Below are positions 1 to 12,344 of a DNA stretch of 64,000 nucleotides, piece after piece. Below the pieces are notes generated by a model. It was not told where the DNA came from, made no database searches, and worked only from the letters and a program-made list of their open reading frames with translations. The position numbers were made by a program, and so were the translations under genes. This stretch comes from Allacma fusca (taxonomy: Eukaryota > Arthropoda > Collembola > Symphypleona > Sminthuridae). Where the stretch lies: NCBI GenBank assembly GCA_947179485.1, contig OX359246.1, forward strand, positions 26,660,001-26,724,000, written 5' to 3'. The first letter of the stretch is position 1; the number at the start of each line of letters is the position of its first letter.

Positions 1-141
1 ATTCCCTTCAACTCTAAAAAGCGACAAAAGCGTGAGCTAGAATATACTCATGTAACCTATTTGACTCAAAATAAAATTTTGTTACAACAAAATGTTATTT
101 TTATAATTTTATAATTTAATTCTTTTTCTTCTCGTTTTCAG

Positions 142-1546
142 AACGGTTGTAATCAACGATGCCAAACTTATCCGAGAAGCTATGAACTTGAATGTATTTG
201 CCGGACGGCCGTTGTTAAACGTTTTTACCGTTATATCCGAGGATAAAATCATACGAGGTTAGCGATTTCAAATATAAGCTCCTGAGGTGGGAAAAATACC
301 GTAAAGTAACAGTAATACAAACTATTTCAGGTATGGTTTCTACGGATGGCTCCCATTGGACAGAACAGCGTCGGTTTGCTATGAAACAGCTTCGGAATTT
401 GGGTTTTGGAACAAAAACAATGGAGGCCAGAATCCAGGAAGCAATTAATGATTTCTTGGATAGATTAAAACTGAAGGAAGGGAAGCCAATTGAAGTTAAA
501 AACTTATTCAGTGCCCCTGTGATCAGTGCTCTTTGGAGTATATTGTTCGGAGATAAACTGAAGGAAGATGATCCGGATTTATGGGAAGCATTCCATGGGC
601 TAAATTCGTAAGTAATCCTTCGAAAAAAAAAAAGTAAACCAGAACTGCAATGTTTTGTAATGTATTTTCCGCAAAAATGTTTACATGTAATAGAGTTGCT
701 GATGCAAGTATATCTGTGTTTCTACCCTGGTTAGCCAAAATTGCTCCCAAACTCTGTAAGTTCGACCAAGTGATTCAAGGTTTTTCAAGTATGAAGCGTT
801 TTCTCCGAAAAGAGATCCAGAGTCACAATGCTCACTACGTAGAGGATCAACCCAGAGACTTCTTGGATGCTTATACTGATGAAGTCCTGAAAACTACAGA
901 CCCGAATTCCAGCTTCCACAAGAGTAAGGACGTCATGGTTCACATTATATTGGATTTATTCGCCGCAGGCACAGAAACGACAAGTACCACGTTGGTCTGG
1001 TTGTGCGCATACTTACTGCATGACGAGCATGTACAGAATAAATTACAGGAGGAAATTGATGGAGTTGTTGGGAGGGAACGGGTTCCCTCATTGGTGGACC
1101 GGGTCTCTATGCCCTACACCGAAGCTGTCATCAATGAAGTGTTGCGCTTTTCTTCTCTGTTACCCTTTGCATTGATTCACCGCGCAATGGAGGACGTAGA
1201 GTTCCATGGATTGTTCATTCCGAAAGACACAATGATCATTGCTAATTTACATGCAGTTCATTATGATGAGATGATTTGGGGAGACCCGGAAAACTTCCGA
1301 CCGGAGAGGTTCATTGATTCAAACGGAAAGATTAAGAAGAATGAGAACCAAATGCCTTTTTCCACAGGGAAGAGGATTTGTTTAGGTGAGGGCCTGGCAA
1401 GGGATGAGCTGTTTCTCTTTACTGTTTCCTTGTTCCAAAGGTTTCGTTTGTCAGGAGTAGGAGGACTGCCTAGTTTGGAACCTCACATGGGTTTCACACT
1501 CTCACCTCAAACATTCGAAATAATTTTGAAGACGCGGGATGAATGA
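142..1546 (+). CDS. Cytochrome P450, clan 2 type (5' end outside window)
   Basis: Three exons are visible: 142-257, 331-607 and 694-1546 (TGA stop). The amino-terminal anchor and proline hinge lie upstream of base 1. Seen: C-helix W..QRR (HWTEQRRF), canonical I-helix AGTETTS, ExxR as EVLR, FRPERF, and the haem loop FSTGKRICLG with the ligand cysteine. The FGFG block after the C-helix is typical of CYP2-clan enzymes of arthropods, which are ER-bound haem monooxygenases. The 277-nt exon matches the same exon in the three downstream paralogues, but the last exon is one continuous 853-nt block where they have three exons, so two introns are absent here. AATAAA lies at 1704-1709. The family is secure; the substrate is unknown. 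Confidence 0.93.
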
Positions 1547-1547
1547 A

Positions 1548-2139
1548 TTGCACTCTACATAGCTTGTGCATTATTTTAATCTGAAATTTTGAAAAACTTG
1601 GGGGAAATGTTTGATATACATACATGTATGCTTATGTTATAAAAGTTAAGTGTAGTGACCGTACTTACACATATGTCCAATACTAAAAAAAACTTCCACA
1701 ATCAATAAATCTGAGTTTAAGAGGCTGTAAAAACGTATTCGAAGAGCACAAAGTGCAGGTATATTTTTAACGGGCAATCAGACCAAGAAGGGATTTCAAT
1801 TCTGGCCAAACATAATAATTGTAAACTTATTGATAAATATAAAAATGTTACAACAAAATTGAATGAGCAAATTGTTGTGGGTCTATAGCTAAGGATTTAC
1901 AAGGTAAAATGGTATTTACGAGCGCACTACGGGCTTTTTTAGATGTTGCGGGCCGGGTCGGGCTTTGTCGTTGAACTTCAAACTCGGGCCGGGGAGGCAG
2001 GGGTAAAAATATGAAGGCCACGGCCACGGGCATAAAAAATCCTACGTGAAGATGATGATACATGTCATCCGGATACCCAAATGCTAGAATCCTTTTTCTG
2101 CTGGGGATACTAACATAAAATCCCTTGAAAACGAAGCAA
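1548..2139. other. Intergenic, 3' flank of first P450
   Basis: A 3' UTR with AATAAA at 1704-1709 follows the stop codon. A GC-rich patch at about 1920-2030 (runs of GGGCC and CGGG) differs from its AT-rich surroundings and may be a transposon fragment. I see no gene here. Confidence 0.5.
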
Positions 2140-2720
2140 CATAGGTTAATGTCTTCAAGCCCCCCAAGAGCAGAAGGATAAAGGTACGGCGAGCATTCAG
2201 ATTGACATGAACTGCAGTTTGTATAATAAATATGGTCAAAAAGTAAAGGACTGTTGGGGTATAGAAAATCGAATTGAATCTTAAGCGTTCAGAGGAAGAA
2301 TCCGAGGAGGTTTCAACAAAATAGGACAACATAATAATGCCAGAGGTTAAGGGAATTTCCGAGGTCACGGAAGAGTAAAAAAGCATATGCAGAAGTAAAT
2401 CGAATAATTATAGAGAGGCAATAACAACGGATAGGGAATAATTACCAGAATAATTATCAAAATGGTAATAAGCAGCATGTGAGGGAGATGTTCGATACTT
2501 TGAACGAGTATTTCGACGAGAATTTAGAGGAATCCGCAGCCAGCATATTTCGCGTTCTCGCCAATTCCAGGCATTCCCTAGCAGCTTTTATTAATAAAGG
2601 CCAAGCCAGTGGCAAGAAATGGTAACAACCGGTTTTTATTGGACAGTGGATTTATTTGGATAGTATTAATTATGCCCGTTTTATACCCAGCTATACAAGA
2701 GGTCCACGCCGGTTAGAACC
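2140..2720 (+). pseudogene. Decayed LTR-retrotransposon gag/protease remnant
   Basis: Read in several frames, this stretch keeps two hallmarks in the right order. At about 2213-2254 a 14-residue block has the exact spacing of a gag zinc knuckle (C-x2-C-x4-H-x4-C), but the second Cys has become Tyr and the His has become Gln. At 2636-2650 the bases read LLDSG, the active-site motif of retroviral-type aspartic proteases. Between them is an Asn/Gln-rich open stretch. There are stops and frame changes throughout, and no LTRs were found. It is dead. The match rests on two short motifs, so confidence is moderate. Confidence 0.45.
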
Positions 2721-2776
2721 GGATTTTAAGCAATAACGACCAGGCCATTTCTTTCCAAGTTTCATATGCCTGTACT

Positions 2777-3599
2777 TAGTGCTGTAATTTGTCCTTTTAG
2801 TATTGTATTGTACTTTGGCGAAAAGTACAAAAGTAGTACAACTAAGATATTGTTTTGTACTCCGAGTTTTGTTTTTGTTTTGTACTTCTATCAGATTGTT
2901 TTTGTTTTTGTACAATCTGTATTGTATTGTTCTAAGGTTCTAGAAGACGCTAGAAATTTGCTAAAGTGATAGTTGTAGCTGAGTTCAAGAGCACGTAGGA
3001 ATTGATTTGTGCACTTTAGTTGTTTAAAAATTACGTGAAAGATCAAAAAACCAGTAACTGACTAATCTCCTGTACGAGATGCATTGAATCTGTTGACGGT
3101 CGAATTTTGAAGGGTGCAATTCTGTGGCACCAACCTATTTGTGAATAATCCCTGTAATAACCACATCGTAATTTCCAGAACAACATAATTTCATAAACAA
3201 TATTCACTACCATTGCTTAAAATTAGAATGGATAGAGTAGACGCTTGGGCTCTGATATCTATATTTTCAATTTGCTCAGCCGTTGGCTTTTACCACCTAT
3301 TTCATCGATGTAGAAATGTCCCCTATGCGTGGGCTACATTTACAAATCGCATAGTTCGTTTGCTAGACTAGGTCTTTTGTTTTTGTTAGACACAGACTAG
3401 ATTTATCCAGGTCAACATTTAAACCATACGGTTAGCCAATTTTATTGATCAGTACCGATTCATTGGTATCATATCTGATGCCATTGAATTGTCATTAGCC
3501 AGTGTTGATTAAATTCGTGACCTTTTTCATGACGACTTACTAATCCACATTAAATGTAACCTACAACTAGTACATCTTATCGGTGGCGTCTAATAATCA

Positions 3600-3643
<44 letters not shown>

Positions 3644-4287
3644 GGGTTTTATTGGTTGATATAGTGGCCTCAGCCGTTACAACCTTTAATAATCAATATG
3701 GTAACAGTCAAAGTCATGCAACTATTAGTGACAAAGTAAGGTCAATCTGAGGTAATGTGACTACTAGTGACACAGTAAGGTCATGTGACCTCAAATTGAC
3801 CTTATTGGGTCACCAATAGTCTCATGACAGATTACGGTTTTAAGGGGCGCATGACCTATAATGAAACTTGGTGAGTAACTAGTAGTAAATCACCTATGAT
3901 TGACTTTATTGGCGCATTAATGGTCACATGACACTAGAATGACATACTCAATGTAAGTGTATATTTTATATGGGCGATAGTAGGCGAATCTACCAATAAT
4001 TAGTCAATGCCCAGTTTTTGTGCTTTGACGTGTTTTTTCACGATTCCAATTACACAAATCAATTCCTATGTGCTCTAGAAATCTATTACAACAATCACTT
4101 TAGTAAATTTCTAGCGTCTCTAGAACCTTGAAACAATACAATTTGGATTGTATTGTTTTTTTCAATTCCTGTTTTGTTTTTGTTTTAGTTTTGTATCTCG
4201 AAAATGGATATTGTTTGTTTAGTTTTGTACCAAAGACAAAAACAATACAAAAGTACAAAACTAAACGAGTACAATATTACAGCACTA
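2777..4287. mobile_element. Non-autonomous hAT-type fold-back element, 1511 bp
   Basis: The ends are inverted repeats (TAGTGCTGTAAT), flanked by a perfect 8-bp target duplication CCTGTACT at 2769-2776 and 4288-4295. The arms are long: about 2777-3060 pairs imperfectly with about 4020-4287, and both are filled with short TTTTGTTTTTGTAC-like motifs. The core holds an AAT microsatellite and a block of GTGACC/GGTCAC-type inverted motifs (about 3700-3960). There is no transposase. The 8-bp duplication and the TAG/CTA ends place it in the hAT superfamily. Confidence 0.85.
3601..3644. repeat. (AAT)n microsatellite
   Basis: An uninterrupted run of ATA/AAT triplets inside the hAT element. Confidence 0.95.
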
Positions 4288-4295
4288 CCTGTACT

Positions 4296-4945
4296 CCACC
4301 TGTAATCAAGTCAAGACTATTCTTCCATATCCATTTTTCATCCTAGTCTAGTCAAGTCCTGGCTGTCGTAGTCAAGTCTGACTACACTAATGCTGAACTG
4401 ATTCCAGTATTTTGGCATTTGTCCTATTTGACCTTATTTTATTTTGCATGTCCGGCCAAACACCATGTAAGCTGTGCGGATTATTATTACAAATGCAATT
4501 TTCAAGGTGTTTTCATGAATCGTGAGACTGGTTTTGAGTGACACATTCAATTGACATGCGTTTTCTCTTGATAGTCGTGGCTCGTGAGAGTAAAAACGGG
4601 TTAGCTATGACGCGTTGGAAAAAAATATCTTTAGAAGTGTGTGAAACCCAAACGTGTTTAAGTATGCAAATAAGGAAGTAAATGTGATGATCGTATTTGC
4701 AGAAAAATATCCATGCCACTTATCTATCCAGTATCACTATCTCAATTCTTAAACCTACTTCGTTGTTAGCCATATATGCTTAAATAAAATAATTACATGC
4801 ACGAAAAGTTTTACACAACCACACTTGTTGTCACACATTTTGAGCGTGTTTGTCAACTATTTTAATCACAGTTGAATTGTTTCCCGGTATATAACCATCT
4901 AGGTAGGCGAATGGCTTGTGGAAAGTTCCTTTCAAATTATTCAAG
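4296..4945. other. Intergenic, 5' flank of second P450
   Basis: Mostly unique AT-rich sequence. At 4340-4395 there are several CTAGTC/GTCAAGTC motifs like the arms of the hAT element at 14877-16866, so this is probably a small relic of that family. The proximal promoter of the next gene must lie here; I could not pick a convincing TATA box. Confidence 0.5.
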
Positions 4946-7096
4946 ATGATTCCGATTTTTAATTTTGTTCTTTTTGGAATTTTTTTCCTCGTTTCTTGGA
5001 AACTGGTCAATAGGAAGAAATCAGGAAGAACGCTAGAAGGTTTCAATTCTTGAGATTTTACCAATTTTATTGAGAATTACGAACGCGCATCCACTTTCAA
5101 GGGATACCCTATAAACACAATTGTAGTAACCCCCTTAATGTTTTTGCAGGACCCTTTCCATTACCATTAATAGGGAATGCCCTGTCGTTCAGTGCAACGC
5201 CCCATGTCGCTATGGGGAAATGGGCCAACAAATACGGGAAAATGTATCAGATGTACATTGGAGATGACAGGTACAATTTACAAGCTTTATACTTGAAACA
5301 AAGTGAATTACATTTTTGTGGATATAAATTTCAGTCTTAAAAATAACCTGTAGACATATAGTTCTCTCTGACCTTGACCTGATCAAGAAGGCACTCCAAC
5401 ATCCCAGTCTCCAAGGACGGCCCAGAGTGGAAATTGTTGAATTTGACGGGCCCAGTCATGGTAAATAATTATTTAACATTGTATCAGCCAGTAGACGGAA
5501 CCACATACAATAAATTACATCACGAATTTCCACATTAATTTGATCTAATGCTGTTTTACTTAACGAAAAATATGGTATTTGTACTATTCAGGTATACCAT
5601 TGAATACAGGGCGAGCATGGCAAGACCAACGTCGATTCACTCTTCGTCACCTTCGAGATTTTGGGTTTGGGAAGAACTACATGGAAGCTTTGATTCAGGA
5701 GGAAGTTGTCGAACTTCTGGACAGGCTCAAGTCCCAGGGGAACAGTCCTGTCTGCCTCAATACTAAATTCACCCTAGCTGTGGTCAACTCTCTCTGGAGA
5801 ATCATCACTGGGAGGAGATTTAGTCACAGTGACCCAAAACTCTTGGAGATTTTAGACCAATTATTTACGTAAATTCCTTAACACAGAATTGTAATGTTAT
5901 TCGCAATCTTTGAAATGTGATTTTTTATCTACCTTCATGATTAATATCTTTAGTTTCAAGTGTAAACGTTGAAATGGCCCTTATTTTGGTTTTATTTAGG
6001 TCAAATCGTAATGTAAACCCGATGCTTATCCTATACATGCCCCGATTGGCAAAATTGTTTCCGAATATAAGTGGTTGGAACAAAGTCCGTCAGGTGTTTC
6101 TAGACAATATGACTTTAGTTAGGGAGCCTGTCAGTAAGCATCTGGAAGAATTCTCCGAAGATATTAAAGAAAATCCACGTGACTTTATAGACGCATATTT
6201 GGGGGAAATTAATAAAACTACAGATCCCAGCTCAAGTTTCTACGGCAGCAGGGGAGGTACTGTTTAAATATTTCCAACTGAATAATTCTTATGAATGAAA
6301 GAAAAGTGTAATGTAATTATAAACCAAAACTGAGGGTCATTATTACATTTGGTTTATGATTGTATAGAAAAATCCTTGTCGGAAGTGACACTTGATTTAT
6401 TTCAAGCCGGCTCTTTGTCCACTTCAGCGACACTAGGTTGGGCTGTCTTGTATTTGATACTCCATTTGGATGTTCAGAAGAAATTCCAGAAGGAAATTGA
6501 TGACGTTATTGGACAGAGTCGTCATCCCTCTTTAGCTGACAAACCAAAGTAGTTTTCTCACCCTAGAATAATTCTTAAGCAAAGTTAGAATAAATCACTA
6601 GTGAAGTTTATTCAATAAAATTTTCTTTTGATTAATATTACACAGGATGATATACACCGAAGCAATGATTTCCGAAGTTCTTCGGAAATCTTCCTTGGCT
6701 CCATTTGGCCTGTTTCATGCAGCAACTGAGAATACTTCCTTCGAGGGCTATGACATGCCTAAAGGGACGCTGATAGTGGCAAATCAGTACTACGTTCACC
6801 ACGACCCGAAAATTTGGGGTGACCCTGAAAAATTCCGACCGGAGCGGTTTATCAATCCCGAAGGACGAATTCAGAAGAAAGAATATCTCATTCCTTTTTC
6901 GATTGGGAAGCGAGTGTGTTTAGGGGAAACGTTAGCTCGGGATGAGATTTTCTTGTTTTTGACGAGTTTGTTTCAACGATTTGAGATTCGAGCTGATCCA
7001 AACAAACCAATACCATCGATGGATAAGCCTGTGGCAGTGTTTGACATTCTGGAGGCCCCCGAGTTTTTCGTTATTCTCAAGGACCGACAGGAGTAG
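4946..7096 (+). CDS. Cytochrome P450, clan 2 type, altered I-helix (495 aa)
   Basis: Seven exons: 4946-5039, 5150-5270, 5354-5460, 5592-5868, 6000-6256, 6368-6548, 6646-7096. The ATG at 4946 opens a short hydrophobic ER anchor followed by basic residues and the hinge GPFPLPLIGN. Conserved: WQDQRR in the C-helix, EVLR for ExxR, FRPERF, and the haem loop FSIGKRVCLG (Cys about 437). Odd: the I-helix reads AGSLST at about 299-304, so the usual acid of A-G-x-E/D-T is Leu and the usual Thr is Ser. The rest of the fold is intact, so this is a gene rather than a relic. AATAAA is at 7163-7168. It may be a P450 with unusual chemistry (isomerase, dehydratase or substrate-assisted oxygen activation); the substrate is unknown. 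Confidence 0.93.
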
Positions 7097-8008
7097 TTTC
7101 AGTAAAATTCCCATTTGAAAGTACCCTTTCGTTACAATTTTAATGTATTAAGGTTAATTATGAATAAAGGTTGAAATGGCATATTCTAAAAATCCTTAAA
7201 ATTGAATCTTGCAAGCAGCTATCGATAGTAGTAATTTGTATCAGAGTTTATATAGTGCGAAGATACGTGATGTAATCACTTCATCGTTAATTCGGAATAT
7301 ATACATACATTCGATGAGCACAAAAATCTTCTCAAAAAATGAACAACAATTTGAGGAAATATCATTTCATTTTTTGAGCAGTACGTAAGCTGGATAGAGA
7401 AAATGTTTCTTGGAGCCCTGCGTTCATACAGGCAATGTACGAATCTGCAAGACTCAGCTTGAATACTCCTAACTTGGTGTTTTCCCTTTCCGTTTAAATG
7501 CATGCTCATGATGTGAGCTTTATGCTTTGGATTTAGCAAGTATTGAGTATGCGAACATGGTATGTATATATACTGTGACGCTACTAAAATCTATTCCTAG
7601 AGATGTTCAAGGTTGATTCACTGTATCAACAAACTGACCTTCGGGAGTGTTATAGTCTGAAACACCCACACATACATACATTTGCACTTATACGTCCCAT
7701 ATACTTTTTGATCTACTGAGCTCGAGTTTTTGCTGTCAACCCTTTTTACAGCCAGAAAAAGCACGGATGAAGGGCATAGCCAAGTAAAGTAGTCAACATG
7801 TACTATTTCTCTCACTCGTAGCTTGTCTGCTCGAGTGTTTACTTATGACTGCACTTGTGCACATTGAAGCAAACCGGGCTTTATCCCTGTCAATTATTTT
7901 TATCTCCTTGCAACTTCTCATTTCTGCCTAAAAATTCAGCCTGGACAGACAAAACACTTGCATCTGGACTCACAGCAGCCCATCCCCGAAATATTGTAGT
8001 TAAGCAAA
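7097..8008. promoter_or_regulatory. 5' flank of third P450, duplicated ahead of the fourth
   Basis: Unique AT-rich DNA. Several blocks recur in the same order upstream of the fourth P450: around 7400-7520 (shared TGTTTTCCCTTTCCG), 7610-7850 (shared GCTGTCAACC, CAGCCAGAAAA and GGATGAAGG) and the probable 5' UTR at 7930-7990 (shared ATTCAGCCTGGACAG and ACACTTGCATCTGGA). Conserved spacing in non-coding DNA suggests the promoter was copied along with the gene and is partly under constraint. Confidence 0.6.
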
Positions 8009-10370
8009 ATGATCTCCTTATGGACTTTGGTTCTTGCAGGGATTATTTTGATAATCTCTCTAAAATTCTTCGGAAGGAAGAAATTGGGGAAAACTCCACC
8101 AGGTTTGTAATTATTGCGCAATTTTGTCCTTACTAAAAGAACAAAATATATTCCTACTATTATACTTATTCATCTCGTAAGAAATTTCTCAGCACTCATA
8201 CAATTGTGCTAGTATTATTTGGATTTAATAATTATTCCTTGTTTCCATACTTTCTCCAGGACCTACCCCACTACCCTTCGTGGGAAATGTGCTGTCCTTT
8301 GGGAAAGCCCTTCACCTCACGGTAAACAAATGGTCAGAACAGTACGGGAAAATCTATCAAATGTACATGCTGGATCAACGGTATGAGATATTACGGCTAA
8401 TAAGTTATGTTTATGCACTCACACTTTCTGTAGTAAGGAATAGGTATAGGAAAATAGAGTACGGGCATAAATTATAATTTGATATATTTTACAGAACTGT
8501 GGTCCTCTCTGATGTTGAACTAGCCAAGAAGGCATACCAACTTCCGACTTTGCAGGGAAGGCCTAGAATTGAAATGATGGAATTTGAGGGTGTCCGTCAC
8601 GGTGGGTTGTAAAATTTTATGAAATTTTATGAAGCTTATATGTCAACTTGAAAATGTAATGTTATACAGTCTACAGTACTATATGTCTATATGTGAGTGC
8701 ACGCCAGGACAGAATTTGATTGACTCTTGGATTTTTAAGGTATTATGTTAACATCTGGACAAGAATGGCAAGAGCAACGTCGGTTTACACTCCGCCATCT
8801 CCGAGATTTTGGTTTCGGGAAAAATTACATGGAAGGCTTGATTTTGGAGGAAGTGGATGAACTGATTGAGTGGCTCAAGTCCCAAGAGGGGAAACCTGTT
8901 TCTATTAACCGGAAATTCTACCTAGCCGTCATCAATTCCCTGTGGACGATTCTCGCGGGGAAGAGATTCAGTCATACGGATCCGAAATTGGAGAAAGTAT
9001 TTGAGTTGTTAATTATGTAAGTGAAGAGGAATGGACTTTGAATATTGAAAAGATTTTTAATCGGTAGTAATTAAGATTATAGTGGAAGCATTATTATTGT
9101 AAATACGGGTTAAGAAATATTTATTTTTAATATTCGTTGAACTTTGTATATCTGAAATATTTAAACTTAATAGGTCGTAGTAGTCTAAAAATTGTGTTTT
9201 TTTAATTTCTATTTATATACAGGTCAGGCCGGAGTATTAACCCCGTGTTTATAATGTTCATGCCAAGACTCTCTAAACTGGTCCCGAATTTGAGCGGGTG
9301 GAATAAAATCCAAGATTTAATAAAGTCATCCCGACACATTGTAACTGACCCAGTGAAAGAACATACAGAGGAATTTACTCCAGATCGGAAAGAGAACCCG
9401 AGAGATTTCATTGATGCATATTTGGGAGAGATTGAGAAAACCACAGACCCCAACTCCAGCTTTTATGGCAGTCTAGGAAGTAAGTAGAGGCTTTTTTGTG
9501 TAATACTTCCTATACTAAACGAAAGTGTAATTAATTTACTGTGATGGAGTTAATATTAATCCAAAGCCTCATGAATATTGCAGATGCATCGTTAACGGAC
9601 GTCGCTATGGATCTTTTCCAAGCTGGATCTATGACTACAGCTACAATGCTAACATGGGCCGTCCTTTGTAATGTAATTTATCCCGAGGCCCAGGAGAAGC
9701 TTCAGAAAGAAATTGATGAAGTGATCGGGAAAAGCCGTCCTCCTTCCTTGGCTGATAGACCAAAGTAAACAATTATCTGTACTTATTTTATAAAAATTGT
9801 ATGCAGAATATAGCTGTGCCCATTTCGAATTTACAGTATAGAAGGTTTTACAAACCAAAAATTTTGTTACTAAGTTTATGAAAAAATAATTTAAATTTAA
9901 ACACCCTTTACAGAATGACTTACACGGACGCACTTACTTGCGAAATCCTCCGCAAGACTTCATTTGTTCCCTTTGGCGGGCATCACACGGCAACTGAAGA
10001 TATTTCCTTCGAAGGTTACGATATCCCGAAAGGATCCAACGTCTCCGCCAACTTCTATTTCATCCATAACAATCCTAAAGTCTGGGGAGACCCGGAAAAC
10101 TTCCGACCAGAACGATTTATTAGCCCGGATGGGAAATTGCAAAAGAAGGACTTGATGATTCCTTTCGGGACAGGGAAACGCGTGTGTCTTGGAGAGACTT
10201 TAGCTCGGGATGAGATTTTCTTATTTATGACGAGTTTGTTTCAACGATTTGAGGTTCGAGCGGATCCAAACAGACCCGCACCAACACTAGAGCCAGTTCC
10301 TGTATTTGATATTCTGGAAGCCCAGGAGTTTCATATTATTGTGAAAGATCGGAGAGATCACGAAGAATAA
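8009..10370 (+). CDS. Cytochrome P450, clan 2 type, altered I-helix (497 aa)
   Basis: Seven exons: 8009-8102, 8260-8380, 8495-8601, 8740-9016, 9223-9479, 9584-9764, 9914-10370. The first six have the same lengths (94, 121, 107, 277, 257, 181 nt) as in the genes on either side. It has a hydrophobic anchor, the hinge PPGPTPLPFVGN, WQEQRR in the C-helix, EILR for ExxR (about 356-359), FRPERF and the haem loop FGTGKRVCLG (Cys about 437). The I-helix is AGSMTT at about 299-304: Met replaces the conserved acid, while the following Thr is kept. AATAAA is at 10441-10446. The last exon is nearly identical to that of the next gene. ER monooxygenase family; substrate unknown. Confidence 0.94.
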
Positions 10371-12344
10371 TCACAACAGAAAAAAAACACTTCTTGCCAT
10401 TCAACTAATGCACGCAATGTATACGATGACTTCTTGGGAAAATAAAGTCACGCTAGATTTTTTCCCTTGAAGTTACAATTACTTACTGTACTATACTATA
10501 TATTATTACTTATAATTGCTTACACTGCAAATTTTTGAAAGCTGATAAAATCTGAAAGGTATATAAAATCAAAGCGGTTTCTAACTTCTTGCATGTGCTG
10601 TACGTACAATGAGTAGTAATGTGGACGTAAATAAGGGTTCCATTCAACAGATATTCTTGCCAAAAATAAATATTTTATTCAGATTTGCATACGCATAGAC
10701 ATAAGTATGTAATTATATGCTAAAAACGTGATAAATCCTAACAGTAATTAATAAAAATGTCACAGTGTGTATATGATGTTACAAGTATTCTTAAAGACTG
10801 TTCGAGGCAGTTATTTGCGTATAACATGCAATCAAAGGTACTTATTTCTGTATGACTTATACGGAATAAAAATTATGCGTAAGTTTAACCTGTCAATATT
10901 TAGCTTTCTATTAACTGGACTTTTCTTATAATTTGGAACAATAATAATTATTATTATTGTGTTTCAGGTTTCCGTTTCTGAAATTACTGCAAAATATTCA
11001 TATATTCACTAATTTTATATGCGGAAAAGCCATTCACGCATTGACTTGTTTTCTGCTCTCGCCCAACGTTCAGATTTGCTCAAATATCCCATATATTTGA
11101 ATGCTCAGTCAAAAGTACTAGGTTTTCGATTTTTAAGTTTTTCTAGAAGAATAACGAAGTTGGAACGACGTTTTAATTTTTAAATCCTTAAAAATTACCA
11201 ACTTTGCTTCAAGTCTTTCAATCCTCATCTAACCACAATTATTAACCTAGCTCGAAACAATTTTATTAGAAAATTTGCGCTAAACTTTTCCAAAAACTGC
11301 GGGTCTAATATACGAAATGAGCAACGAATGTGAGATACAGATGGATAGCAAATGGTAATGTTATCCGTAATTGTTTTTGTGGTGATCACTGTTTAGTCTG
11401 ATTTTACCACAAAAGTCCTTCTACAGATACCCGGTATCAAGTGTGGATTCGTCGGGCACAGGTCACAGCAAGCACAAGGTATCCATCGTGCTCTGCAGCA
11501 CACTCGCCCAATCGACTTTGCGAGAGATACGGGAACTCAGAGAGCAACAAAAAATACAACACAATCCCATGCGTCTCAAAAGCCTCTGAGTTACGCGTAT
11601 TTTTAGGCAACAAGGAGTAGCAAAACGTTTGAAAGACATTAACTTTAATACACTGAGAAACACTTCGAGTTGTCAACTTATTGTGGTTCTACAAGCTGAA
11701 GCCAGAGAATGTTTTATAGAGTCCAGAACGACATTCAAGAACTGTAAGACTCAGTTTCAATAGTCCCTGTGACTACAAATTAGTTCCAATTGTAAAAGTC
11801 CTCAATTTATGTTTTCCCTTTCCGCTAAATGAATGTTCATAAAGTAGTTTTGTGTAATACTAACTAGCACATAATTATGCATATTTATCCTGTCAATTTG
11901 TATGCACAATATAACGCTGCTTAATTTTTTTATTCCAACAGATGCTCAGGATTAATTGACTATATCACATCATGACCTTGGGACAGATATAGTATGAAAA
12001 ATCCATACATATGATCTTTTAACGCACAATTTTTGTTTTTATCTACGGAATCTCTGCTGTCAACCTTATAGCAGCCAGAAAAGGCAGGGATGAAGGTCAA
12101 AGCACAGAAAATAGTAAACATACTTACATCTCTCCCTTGCAACTTCTTATCTCATCGAGTGTTTATGTCTGCATTATAAGTATTTATATAAATTGAAGGA
12201 TACAGGATGCAGCACATTAGCCCTGCCAATTATCCCCCTTAGCAACTGCTCAATTCAGTCACAAAATTCAGCCTGGACAGGCCAAACACTTGCATCTGGA
12301 TTCACAGCCCATCCCCTAATTACTAATACTGTAAGTTCAGGAAA
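10371..12344. other. Intergenic; distal part plain, proximal part a copied 5' flank
   Basis: From about 10450 to 11700 I see AT-rich DNA without a gene or clear repeat. From about 11710 to 12344 the sequence follows the 5' flank of the preceding P450, with the same marker blocks (TGTTTTCCCTTTCCG, GCTGTCAACC, CAGCCAGAAAA, ATTCAGCCTGGACAG). It therefore probably holds the promoter and 5' UTR of the fourth P450. Confidence 0.55.
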
